The notes beneath the pieces were generated by a model. The model saw only the letters and a program-made list of their open reading frames with translations, had not been told where the DNA came from and made no database searches. A DNA stretch of 64,000 nucleotides, from positions 627,501-691,500 of the forward strand of contig OX326959.1 in assembly GCA_946800325.1 (NCBI GenBank), in the 5' to 3' direction. Below are positions 10,178 to 22,931 of this stretch, piece after piece (position 1 is the stretch's first letter; each line of letters begins with the position of its first letter). The stretch is from Luzula sylvatica (Eukaryota > Streptophyta > Magnoliopsida > Poales > Juncaceae). Made by a program: the position numbers and the translations under genes.

Positions 10178-13100
10178 ATGACCTAAACCATTAAAAACAT
10201 AAATAAATTTTTTGAGAAAAACTTTTTTGCACTAAGTTGCAGAATTCATAAAATCAAACGTACACTGCAATTGCTTGGCACTTCACATATTTCATTTGAC
10301 TATTAATATTAGTAATTAGATTATCTCCGATATCTCAATTCACTCCATACATTTTGTAAGCGTTCAAGCTCGAACAAACTATAATATTTATCATACAAAA
10401 AAGCTATTATATTTATTATACAAGAACGGAGCAAATGCTTCTTTTTAATAAGAAAATCAATGTCACGCGGTAAACATGATTTCCTATCATGATTATTTGT
10501 ATTTCTCGTCACAACAATTTGCACAAACATTTTTCAGTACTATTTGATTGCAAAATTTTACTATGCCCCAAAAATTCTCCATCACATTCTATATTCTGAT
10601 TAGTTCTCCATTTTATTATCTCCCACATAAAATAATGTGCTGCCAAAAAATATTAATTAAATACCTTTAATAAATGACAAACTTTACCCATTTGATTTAC
10701 CAAGTGGCAAACTCACCTTATTTCATTTACTTTTTATTTTCTCGAAAAATATCAAACACGGTTCAGCAGTCCATTAAATTATATTTGTATAGATATTGTA
10801 AGAGTATAAAACATTTCATTACAATCATTTTTGTTAGATAGTATAATTATTCATTTTTCTATAGATAGTGTAATTTTTTATTTTTCTGTAGATAATATAA
10901 TTTTTCTTTGTTCAATACAAAACACTTTACATAACTGCTAATTACAATTATTTCATTTCTTTCTTAATTTTTTTTTTTTTGGGTCTAAAATATGTGTGGG
11001 TTGCAAATATTTCATTTCACGACCAGATATCATTTAATTTTATACGAAATAAATACGTTAATGTTACCGTTAGTTTCCTTTTATATTATTATCACATGAT
11101 TTAGAGTATTCTCACTATTTAGTAAACTCGCAATATTTCATCTGGATTTACCATGTGGTAATATTCTTTTGTTATCCTTAATTTCTATTTTATATTGTGG
11201 TCTTATGACTTGATCATCATCACTAAATAAGATTATATATACACAAGATTCACCACAATTTAAATTCAAGAGAAATTCAAAATCTAATCTATTTTCATCG
11301 CTATATTTTCTGGATGTAAGACGTCTTAAACAGTTCAAACGGGTCATATATACTCGTTTAACACATGTAAACAGTCAAGTAATCTATCTGAATGACTTAT
11401 TTTTTTATTACTAAATTTGAATTTAATTATAAATGAATGTTGATAAAACAAGGTCAATAAAATATTAAATGAATTAATGATACGTGAAACATATGACACT
11501 TAATTATAAGATGGTCCAACAAAATTTTTAAGATTTATTACTATCAATTAATGCATATGTCAATACATCAATCATGTTAGTGGACTTTAAAAGAGACACA
11601 TATCACCACTCTTATGATTAACATACTAATTAACATAGTATTTAACAAAAATAATTAACAGTTAATTAATATTATTTAAAAATTGTTAATTTTTATATAT
11701 TAATGACATATTACTTAATTGTTAATTGTGTATTTCTTGTTAATCGTCATGTTAATTAAAGGTATTAATTAAAATATAAAAAATGTGATGAGAAATTCTG
11801 ATGGCTCTATTTTATTTGTGATTTTGGTCTTTACAATGCATATTTGTGATGGGTTATAAATTATGCAAATTAATTGTATCTTGATTTTAAAATCTGGGAT
11901 AATAATAATATTCAGTTTTGCGAAAACGAAGCAAATTATTAATTTATCGAAGTTATTTTAATTCTTAAATTTGTCCTTCCTACTCGAAGAGTATAGGAAC
12001 AATCACTATTTAGCTACATTTGACTACTAAAAAATAAAACAACCCATTTACTATGTCCCTCAAATTTCCTCAGCATTATCTGTATCACGAATTAGCGATT
12101 AATTACCATGATATTAGTAAAAAGATATTTCATTAACAGTTAATTAATATATAATTAAAGTACATATGTATTAATGGTTAAAAATCAATATTAATTAATT
12201 GTCAATGGAGTGTATTTTTATTAATCACCATGATGATAAATCATTAATTCTTGATACAGAGGATGTTGGGAGAAATTTTAGGGGAATATTAGAATTGTTC
12301 AAAATAAAATAATATAGAAAGAATTTTTATGAGAGGGTAATTTCATTAAAGGAAATAAAAGTAAACACAAATATTACTAAAACAAATGTATTTATTTTTC
12401 CGATTTAATTAAACTAATTAATTCTGTCCACATGCGCCAAGAAACAACAACAATAATATTGACCATGAGTTCATGATTTGTATATATATTTGATCCGTAT
12501 CTATCATATTTCATTAAAATTAATTTTTAACCCGATTAATCATTAATTCAACAAACCCGCTGACAAGGACTTTTATCCCACTTTTGTGAGACATCATATA
12601 CGCTCTCATACTTTAATTTGAACATTTTGTGCATACAAATAGTCAAATATATATTTGGACATTAAATATTTTAATTTAACTCTCCTCACACTTATATCAA
12701 ATTAGTTAATTATTTTAAAGAACTACAATAACATATGAATAACGGATGAAATTAAATCTACATCTGTCAATATTACTAAGTGCAATTTTTCTGAATAAGA
12801 ATTGAATTTAGTAAAATTGCATATTATAATCTAAATCTTCTAATGTAACAATTTATAGTCAAAATTATATCAACTATAGACTCGTAACAAACTATAGCTC
12901 AATTGGTTGAGCATTTACTCTGAGATAATTTTTACTTTTAACAGCCTGCAAAAACACATTTATTAAGGCACGATTATTTATTATATTTCTAAATAATTCA
13001 TTAAATGTATAGTTTGCAATTGAGATTTAACATTGAAAAATTCACAATTAAAACTTTATTTTATTTCAATTCGAAATAACAGACATATTTATTTTTCAAA

Positions 13101-13501
13101 GGTAAAGATAATTTCAAGAGTTGAGAATCATAAAAAAAAAATGATAATTTTTATTTTGGGAAATTTTCAAAAAAACCCGAACATTTTTTGAAATTTGAAA
13201 ATTCCCCCGATCCCGATCTTTTTGGATATACCAACTCAAAACAAAATTTCATTTTCAAAAAAAACCTCTAAGTATATTTCTTAGAATAAGTTTAGCATAG
13301 TCATGATCCTTTTTATTTTTATACATTTACATGTGATAATTTGGGGATTTGAAAATTGTACATGAATATAAATAAATAAAACTTTACCTGAATATAAATT
13401 GTTGTTTGCCCGAATTTTCTTTTATCAAAATTCAATTAATAAAAGATATCAGACACTATTATTTTATTATATAATTAAATTATGTTGGTAAAATTGTGAT
13501 T
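10178..13501. other. AT-rich spacer with one MITE and a tRNA-like fragment
   Basis: No open frame of interest is seen. A MITE lies at 12,053-12,287 (listed separately). At about 12,894-12,916 TAGCTCAATTGGTTGAGCAT resembles the A-box arm of a tRNA or a tRNA-derived SINE head, but no matching B box or acceptor stem was found. Confidence 0.4.
12053..12287. mobile_element. MITE with imperfect terminal inverted repeats
   Basis: The left end TGTCCCTCAAATTTCCTCAG and the reverse complement of the right end (...GGGAGAAATTTTAGGGGAAT) are imperfect inverted copies, both followed inward by CTGTATCA-A-GAATTA. The core is rich in ATTAATTAA. It belongs with the elements at 43.1 and 43.9 kb. Confidence 0.5.
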
Positions 13502-14804
13502 CTAATCTTGGCAGCTGAGTAGACTCATGAAAAACTTGTGATCAGAGAGATTTGGAAGAATAACGGCATTGCCATTACTGGAGGTCTCCAGTTCCTCCTT
13601 CGTAAACACACCTGTGCAAACTCCTACAGCTAAAGCTCCCCCGTTCTCCGCAGCTTTTACGTCATTTGGCTACAAACAACACCAAAATAAAATTCAAATA
13701 AAGGACGCTTAGCTCAGCAGGGGTATTCATGATATTATCAAGTTTTGACTAAGAGAAACGTACAGTGTCCCCAACATGAACTCTCAAATCAAATTCTCGT
13801 GAGAAAATTTTCTCAGCTCTCTCAGCAGCGATTTTCACAAGTTCTCCTCTATCGATATTATCACTTCCAAATCTGAAATAATCTCTCTTAATCAAGGGTC
13901 AAAAATGAGAAAATAATAATTAAGAATATTATATTCATCGTACCCTCCGAAATTTGGAATCGAGAAGTATTTTTTCAATTTGAGCCCTTCCATTTTCATC
14001 CATGCAATCTCTTCTAAGTTTCCAGTGACCTATTTATTATTCATGAATAAAATCACACAAAACAAATTAACGAATAAATAGATGAATTTATAATGTACCA
14101 GACCGAAAGGCACGTTATTAGCCGATAAATCTTCTAGAAGGGAAACAACTCCAGGTAGAATCTCTAAACCATCTCCTACATTTTTTGAATTATTCAAAGC
14201 ATATTCAACCATTTTCGATTTCATTTCTTCCAATTTTGCATTCGCGAGCTCCGATTTTGAAAAAGAAAAGGCAAACATGTTAACATGGAAATATATTAAT
14301 TGCATGATTGTCGATTGACTGTAAATTGAGTGTGATTTGGGCTAAATTGGGAAAATTGAAGCTTGTTTAAGGTTTATTGCATAATTTCCAAAATATTTGG
14401 GGGTAAAAAGAAATAAAACATTGAAGAAACCAACCTGATGAGAAATGCCATAGTGAACTGCTGTGTCGATAAGTATAGCTGGATCTGTGGAACCATGATG
14501 CTGCATTTCAAAACAATGTCTTTAATTAAATCTAATCTATGCAAAATTTATGCAAACTTCACCTTTTCCATCCAATTGCCATTATCAATCGGGCAATTTG
14601 AATTGATAAATGAAGAATCATTGATTCGTTTCTGACCTTGATTACATCAATGGAGGTGTTCTGGATCCCAAAAACTTGGAGAAGCGCATAAGAGAAAGCC
14701 TCGCGATGGAGATGATTGGAAGCTGAACTGCGAATAAGCGTGCCGTCTATATCAAATGTCACCATTACCTTCTTCTTCCTCCTTGTACCATTGTTATTCT
14801 CCAT
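13502..14804 (-). CDS. HAD-superfamily hydrolase (phosphoglycolate phosphatase-like), 248 aa, six exons
   Basis: Exons on the minus strand: 14804-14637, 14500-14435, 14248-14099, 14029-13944, 13872-13764, 13669-13502, all with GT-AG introns and consistent phase, giving 248 aa. HAD enzymes remove phosphate through an aspartyl intermediate. Motif I is VTFDIDGTLI (nucleophile D18, acid D20), motif II is in PFGLVTGN, and motif IV is VHVGDTPNDV, so the catalytic set looks complete. A helical cap lies between (HHGSTDPAIL, then GLEILPGVVSLLEDL). The N-terminus is short and basic with no clear transit peptide, suggesting a cytosolic protein. The substrate cannot be told from sequence; the closest general type is a phosphoglycolate/pyrophosphatase-like phosphatase. 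The start ATG precedes motif I by the usual short distance. It looks like an ordinary, functional gene. Confidence 0.88.
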
Positions 14805-17356
14805 TTTTACAGAGAGAGAACACTCAAGACTTCTCCTCCAGTTCGGAGATATTATTGTTCGTTTTGGTACAAATTCAGATGTAACCCTATATGGTTTCCA
14901 AATCTAATATACACCCTTTATAAGGAGAATTATACCATACTACTAAGTACTAATGAGTAATGATACTAACCATAATTTTTTTCCCACTTTTTTCCACGAA
15001 TGTTGACATGGCACTGGTCTGCCACTGGTCTGCCACCTCAGCCATACATTATTTAGTTCTAATTGAAAAACTTTATTCTCTCTCTTCATTTATTTGTATA
15101 TTTCGCTGGCTTTCCCTCTCTTCCTCCTGCGTGTTTTCTTCAGCAAATTTAGGATTTGCTCTTAAAATTTTCTCAGGTAATCTTTTTTTTCTCTCTCTTT
15201 CTTCTCGTTTATGGAAAAAAATTGAATGCATGCATTAAATACTTCTTGTTTTTTCTCGGTTCTGACTTATTTTTGCAAGAAAAAAGAGGCATTAAATACT
15301 TTACCTTTAATTGCTATAAATTATGATTTTTTTACAAAATTGAGCATTAATTGGTGAAATGTTTTAATTTGTACGAGATTCTAAAGAATTAAATGTGTGA
15401 AATTTGCAACAAAGGCCCCTGCCTTGTGTATAAATTCAAAAAAAGATCTTACTTGAATGTATTTTTTTTTCTAGGTAATTGATGGAGGAATGGGATGCGG
15501 CCTAAATTGGCCGGGAACACAAGAAAATATACCTAATATATATGAGAATTGGAATTCAAGTTTCGGAGATGAATTTATTTGGCCCAATTTGGTGATCCAA
15601 AACGACACGACCCAAGGTGCGAACATGAAATTTACTCTAACCGGTTGGAATGTGAAATCTAGTGATATGCCGAGTTCGTACGTAAAAAAAATTAAATTAT
15701 GATTATTTTGGTATAGGACTAATATCGTATTGGGTTATTTTGGTATATAGTTAATATAGATGATATTTACTCTAATTTTGGTATAGGATTATGATTATTT
15801 ACTCTAATTTGGTGTAGTCAGAAACATTGAATACGTACTCGAAATCTTATTTATCACTTGAACTATTACAAATTCACTTGAAATTTCAATTACAAATTAA
15901 ATTATATTACATAACAATTTCATAGTCAATTACATCATCACGTAACTATTACATAATCATCATCATTATAACCATTACAATTCAATCACATAAATCCAAA
16001 ACTAAAATAATTTTCTTCTCTGGAAAAAACTTGGTACAAATATGAAGTAAACACAATTCACAATAGATTTAAGGATTAAGCTTAATGACATAATTAAGGC
16101 ATAATAGAAGAAGTCCAATGTATAGGTTAACTAGTTATTTTAATGTTATTTTAATGGTACAAATAGGTTAACTAGTTATTTTAATGGTACAAATATATTT
16201 TAATGTTCATTCATTCATGGTTAACTAGTTATCCACTTCAACACTATAATAAATAATAAATAAGAAATATATACATAAGTAATATATAATTTTGGATTTC
16301 CTCTGATTTTTTGACTATAGACTGAGACCTTGGGCTTATACAGTAATACTTAGAACCTGGCCTGACTGTATAGGTGTGATTCAAATTAAGTGGTTAGATT
16401 TTTTTTTTAATTAAGTACGATAATTATTTGGTTATTTATATTGTTAGATTCTTCTATCCTTGTGTATCGAAAAGTTTAGAAACATAAATATAAACAATTT
16501 ATGGTGATTTGTTTATGATTGTCATGTTTGATTTTAAATTGGCACAAAGTAAGTATATAGAATTTTGGATGACTTAATGCAAAAAGTTACTGAAATCAAA
16601 ACTTAACAGATTAGGTTATGTTAAGTTACTAAACTCTAACATACAAAGTATACTTGTGTTAACGCAATTAAAATATAGTTTGTAGTCTCGATATAAACTA
16701 ACAAGTATTAACATGTACGCTGCATTTTGAAGCACTATATTTTTTGAGGTCAAACAAGTTATAACGTATATGCTTTTTTTTAGGAAATTTTGAGAGGGTT
16801 CTCACTTCTGAGCTCCTCTTTCAAAGAAAATAGCAAAAAGAGCTTTTTACATGTTTCGAATATATATGGGGCGGGGGGACTCGGATCAATATGAAAACAA
16901 TTTCCATGTCTCGAACAATGAAAATTTTCTGTGTATATATACCAAAAATATTATATTTGTACAGAATATAAAATAGTCGTACGTAAAATAGTCACGATAC
17001 GACTGAAATTCAATGATCTTCTTAGTGATATTTAGACCCGAAAAAAGCCCGACCAGCACAAACTGACCCGAATCGAAAAAATGTTGAAAAGTCAACGATT
17101 CGAATCCGAAACCGAAACCGAATCGAAATTGTATGATCGGAATCCAAAATCGAATGACCCGAATCTGAAATTAATCCGAAATCGAATGATTCGAAGTCCG
17201 AACGAACTCCATAGAATGGCATAATGAGTCAAAAATATAACGTGTGTACTTATACTAACTCAGTTCTAAATTTCAATGATATTCTAAGTGATATTACTTA
17301 TGCAATAATTATTTAACTACACTCATTCTTTTTTTTAAAACAAACACATACTCACT
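14805..17356. other. Spacer, no recognised gene
   Basis: The HAD gene promoter would lie in the first few hundred bases. A 70-codon frame at 15,490-15,702 (MGCGLNWPGTQENIPNIY...) follows a possible splice acceptor but was not recognised and has no partner exon. Otherwise the DNA is AT-rich. Confidence 0.4.
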
Positions 17357-18688
17357 CAGGGCTGGTCCTGAGTATTGGGAGGCCTGTGACATGATGTTAT
17401 GGTAATCTAAAATTACGAAATTATATCACTTAAAAAAATCCCGAACTTACTAGCGAAGAATTATCCCCAAGCGAAAGTTCCAATTGAAGCCAATTTCGAA
17501 CTTCCAGCAGCAAAATCTCGAAGCCAATTGAAGCTAATCTGTGAAAGCCAATTTCGAACACTCAATTCAGCAAGCAGTAGCAAAATCCCGAAGCTAGTAG
17601 AAAAATCCCGAAGCCAGCAGCAAAATCCCGCACCTCCAATTGAAGCCAAAATCTGTGATTCAGCAAAGATGGAGTGAGAAATTACCAGCAGCCAAAATCT
17701 GTGATCCCGCACCTCCAATTTTAGCCAAAATCTGTGATTCAAAATCCAGCAGCAAAGTTGAAGTGAGAAATTACCTTCAATTTGAAGTCAGACAATTACT
17801 AAGTGCCTCCAATTCAAGTCGATTTAGAAGTGAAGTCCAATTTCTGAGATAAGATACAATTGCCCCCAATTGCGAAGTCCAATTTCAGCAATTCAAGTCG
17901 AAAGAAAAGTAGAAATTGAAATTGCCCCCAAATTCAGCAATTCAAGTCGAAAGAAAACTCCTACAGCAGCAATCCAAGTCGCAATTTAAGTCCAAGTCGA
18001 AGTGAAGTCGAAAAAAAGCCCCCAATTCAGCAATTCAGCAATTCAAGCTCCTACAGCAGCAGTTCAAGTCGAAGTGAAGTCCTACAGCAGAGGAATTGAT
18101 GAAATTGAATCTAAATTGACATGAAAATGACGAAATTAAACCTGAAATTGTCTAGCGAGGTAAATCAGTGAGCTCATTAACCTGAAATTGCAACACATCC
18201 TTTTATTTCTTCAATTTTCAATACAGAAATTGTAACACATCTTTTTATTTCTCTAAATTGACTCGAAATTACAAGAAAATTGAAGAAAAAATGAAGGAAA
18301 TTACAAGAAATTGAAGACAAATTCGTAGAGGAGAGTGTCGCAGCGAAGAGTGTGAAGAATCGAAGAGGAACTGATGAAAAAGTGGCGAAAAAATCGATGA
18401 AATGGATTGTCGCAACTCGCAGCGAAAAGAATGGTGAAGAAGCTTGTGAATTCGAAGAGGAGAAGCACTCTCCCTGGCCCCTGTCATCGTCGCAGGCTGC
18501 TGCATCGCGTCGCAGTCGCGTCGCAGTCGTACGTTCAGGTCGCGACGGCAGAGCACAGAACACACAAGCGATCGTCGCTAGGGTTTGTAGGAGAGGGACT
18601 GATGCTAATCGCGTAAAAAAGGGAGGCCTATTTGGAAATGGAGGCCTGTGACGGCTGCCACATTGGCAGTGCATCAGGGCCGGGCCTG
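17357..18688. mobile_element. Non-autonomous hAT transposon, 1.33 kb, with perfect 8-bp target duplication
   Basis: The terminal inverted repeats are CAGGGCTGGTCCTGA at the left and, reverse-complemented, CAGGCCCGGCCCTGA at the right. Both ends are flanked by the identical octamer TACTCACT (17,349-17,356 and 18,689-18,696), the target duplication expected of hAT elements. GGAGGCCTGTGAC occurs near both ends. The interior has many short repeats around CAGCAATTCAAGTCGAA and CTACAGCAGCA, but no transposase. Open frames inside are short, conflict with one another and are not recognised. Confidence 0.9.
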
Positions 18689-18696
18689 TACTCACT

Positions 18697-21600
18697 CAGT
18701 TATAAATAAACAAATAATTTCTGATAAAGATTTATATCTGTCGCTTATTTAATTTTCTCTTACATATTTAAATTATTATTTTACTGATGCATGCGAAAAC
18801 AACATTTAAGGAATATATGATCTATAATTTATAAACTTTCAAAATTCTGTACATACCAAAATTATTTATAACAAGTGTGTTCTAAACTATTTCTATATAA
18901 AACATATAATTTTTTTTATTTAATTTTCAGTAATAATAACTAGAGAGTGTCCTCTCCGCATTGAAATAGTTCAAACAAAAATTTATTATATACAAATGAA
19001 GTACCGTGAAAAAATCAATATATTTGTGTATTATGTATGTTAGAGCTTTCTTTTGTTTGTTATATCTTATTTATGAGCTTGACGTCGGTGATAGTGTCGA
19101 CGACGAATTGTTCGTATAGTTAACATGTCCAAGATAACAAAAAAAATCATACAAATCTAATATTAGTTGATTACCACAAATGTACGGTGAAATTAGAAAA
19201 TTAATAGTGCTCACGCATTTTTTTATTATAATTAGTTGGTTACCAATAATATTAAAACAAATCTAGTAGCCATAGAGAACTTTAGTCTAAACTCTCCAAA
19301 ACACGAAAAGCCGCTCCTTGTCTAATTAGGTTTTGTCATCATTTTAAAAGAAGATGTACCATCAAATATGATTGAAATTTATCCACACATTTATTTTGGA
19401 TTCAAATTTGTGCAATTTTTTGTGTCACATCATCATTTTCATTTTAACCATTGATAATGATATGTGACAAAATTTAGACCATTGATTAATTATTAATTTT
19501 TTATAAATATTTTTTGTTTATAGTCATTTAAGTGTCCCTCATTTTACACTATGTTTTCAGGATTTTTAGAAAGTCACATCATCATATATTAATGTTGTGG
19601 ACTATTTTTATTAGTTATGTTCATGTTAGACTAAGTCTATTCAATTATTTATCATTTCAAATAAATTTACATGATCAAATGTGAATGCAATAGTCGATGT
19701 AAAGTTAAAATATGAAATATTAATTACTTAATAACCAAATATATCCGTATTATTATATACATACAACATATAGTAGTATTATTTTTAGAATTTTAATTTT
19801 AAAAATTCATCAAATATATCCGTTTTAATTTTCTCTTTATTTTGACATCCATATTAGCATAATTCATACATACTATTTTCCATAATTTGAATTTGTAAAA
19901 ATATTATGTAAAACATACTATGCAAAAAATACATTTTTACAAAATATAATTTTAATTATTTTATTTACATAATAGAATTTTAAATATTAATATTTATTTT
20001 TAGAAATTACAACAATACTAATATCATATAAAACTAAGTTGATTATATTTGTGTTTTTAATCAAACAAATTTAATATTATTTTCTTTGAAAAATAATAGA
20101 AATAAAGAATCCTTTTCCATCGAAAAAAATTCTTAAATTTATAGACACTTACAAAATAGTAATATTATTTTAAAAAATATAAAATTATCAAAAATCATAT
20201 GACATAAAATTTTGTAGTATAATAAAAATTTCCCAAGAATTTACTAATGCATGTTTGGGTGCATGTTAGGCAATTCAAAAAGCCTACACTTACAGAAATT
20301 ATTTAAAGAATTGATACCGAAATGTACTTTTGTATGTATTTGAGTGAATAGATTGAGTGGGACCCACATAAAATATTATCATATTTTACCATTCGGAGTT
20401 AATTCGGTGAAATTTTTATGTAGATATAGAATTTCCCCAATTACGGTAAACTTTTCAGGTAAGGATTTTACAGGAAAATCATATAGAAAACCGGTGCAAA
20501 ATAAAACTGAGCTTTTTTGTCAGTATTTTTCAGGAAAGGAAACACCCTAATTATTAGCCCATTAATTAAGCGTTTCTCTCTCTTCTCCACCTTGATTATC
20601 TCTCTTTCCTTCTCCATGCTGTTTCTCGTTCCTTTCTTTGACAGAGTTTGTTTGTTCTATTTATCTCTTCCTCAATTTGCAATATTTATTTCGAAATTAT
20701 ATCTGAAAATTGTCAGTATTTTACATTTTTACCCTTGGATGCTTTGGGACGACATGAGAAGCACCCACACGAGGAGAAGAGAAAATTCAGAGAAGCGAGA
20801 TTGGGGAAACAGAGAGGTACATAATTGGGTGAAACAGAGAAGAAGAGAAGGTTGGAAAAAATGAAGCTTGAAGGTTTCATATCCATGGAGAAGTAAAAAA
20901 GAAGATGAAATATTGATTTTCTTCTCCCCTTTCGTTTCAATTTCTTGTTGTTTCCTTAATCTTCTTAGTTTTGAGTCTTTAAATGGTCACAAGTGATTTT
21001 GATTTGGCTAAGTTTTTAATTTTTTTTGCTTGTAATTAAATTTCAGGTGAGAGTTAACTTTTTTTTATTTTATGATTTTCATAGTTTTTAATATGTATTA
21101 GTGAGCGAGTCGCATAGCTGAATTTAACAAAAAAGAACCTTTTTCCTCATAAAACTAGTTTATTTTATTCGTATAAGGGGAATATATTTATGCCACGTTG
21201 ACGTTATTCATTTTCTGACAATCATTAGATTGTGAGTAGTGCAAGAAAAATAAACCATTAATTTTTTCATTGATATTGTTCCTTTTTCATATATTTGTGG
21301 TGTTGTTTTCATTTAACATTGTAAACTAATGACATGTCATTTATCTTACACACACGTTCTTTTTAACATTGTAAAGTAATGACATGTTTTCACATATAAT
21401 CTTACGCATATTTTTTTTTTCTTTACGTGAAGTCATTTTGTATAATTTAGATTCTTGAATTGAAAAACTAATGATGTAAGATATTGTTTTATATATTTAA
21501 TTTTAAATATACATGATTTTTGTGCATCAAAGAAATACATTTTTCTTTGGAAATTTTTAACACAACCACACTTTTTTTTGGATATTGTAAAAAATACCAT

Positions 21601-22855
21601 CTTTTCGGAAGCTAAAAAAAAAAACTCTTATCAAATTTTTATTTCAAATACCTCATTTATAGGAATTAAAATTAATCATGAATAATGTTAAAAAAAATTA
21701 GCATATAATATTTAATATTTTGAAGGAACATTTAATGTATCAAAAACTATGTTGTACGAATACAAATATATATCATATCCTATACATACAACGATAAGTC
21801 AATTTTCAAAAAAATATAAGATATGATACTTGTATTATTAAAATACTTTATTAATTATATTTTTTATATATTATATTTTTACACGAAATATATTAAAATT
21901 TTATTATTACAAAAATAACTTCGAGTTAAAATTTATATTTATATTTTTCAAGTACATTTATTGATATTCGACAAATATCCTAAAGTAATCGAGAAATCTA
22001 ATATTGTTTTGAAATCAAATATTCAAATGTGTATCCGATGAGCATCGATATATCTGATACGGTTTTGATATCGGATTAGATCAAGAATTATGATCAGGAT
22101 CGTTCATTCACTCAAAAGGGTGACATCACAGCATTGACAAACATAGATTCCCCTTGTTTGTGTGCTTTCACACCAAATATTCCCAAAATTAGAAGAAAAT
22201 GAAGGTTGAATAGTACAATTGAAATTGAAAGTGGATAAAACTTTTGGTTGTAGCCCAATTATTATTATTATAAAAATGAATCCAATAATCATGTGTTCAT
22301 CATACATGCCAAATTGGAGAAATAATAAAGGGACAATTCCACCAATTAGAAAGACTCTAAACACCAATTAAAAAAGCATTATTAAAAAAATAAAATATTT
22401 GTTGAAAACATATATAGCATTCATTTTCAATATATATTAATTTTGATAATCATTTTTCAATATTTTTCAACATATGCATACAAAAAAGGTTGAAAAAATG
22501 TTACTAAATAATATTTATTTTCACGATTTATTCAATTAACATACTAGAAATTAAAATAAAAAATTTAATATAAAAATTCTCATGATTAGAAATTAATACA
22601 TGGATATTAATAATACTATATAAAAATACATAACATATAATAATTAATGAAAACATATAATAATATTTTTCTGAAATATATATTAATTTTAATTTTTCAA
22701 CATGTTTGTACTAAGTAATTTTGATTAGAATTATATATTAGAATTGATGTTGAAATTAATTTTTATTTTTCCTTCTTTTATACAAAAACATACTACAAAT
22801 TAAATCACGGGGCAAAAATGATCATTTTGAAAAACATAAAAAAATGCTATGATTT
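18697..22855. other. AT-rich spacer, no gene supported
   Basis: About 4.2 kb is AT-rich with no supported exon. A CT-rich, then GA-rich block at 20,560-20,880 looks like a 5' untranslated leader or a transposon end, but no convincing coding sequence follows. Short frames near 20.3-20.9 kb and 22.1-22.4 kb were not recognised. Confidence 0.4.
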
Positions 22856-22931
22856 TATTGCTCCGGGCTCGGCATTGTCACAAACCCGTAACCTATCGAG
22901 ATTGGGCCGCTCGTGATGACCTAAAACATTA
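22856..22931 (-). pseudogene. Degraded RRM last-exon remnant
   Basis: On the minus strand, an acceptor context like those of the 10.1-kb and 28.3-kb copies (TTTTAGGTCATCACGAGCGG) is followed by GPISIGYGFVTMPSPEQ and a stop. YGFVTMPS matches the RNP1 core of the intact gene (YGFLTMPN), but the rest of the domain is lost. The adjoining intron-like bases also resemble those beside the 10.1-kb copy. Confidence 0.5.

Noticed and set aside
12894..12940. Possible tRNA gene
   Set aside because: Only an A-box-like arm is present, without a B box or acceptor stem; probably a SINE or tRNA fragment.
18177..18695. 172-aa minus-strand frame at 18.2-18.7 kb
   Set aside because: It lies inside the hAT element and crosses its right terminus and target duplication. 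No recognisable domain.
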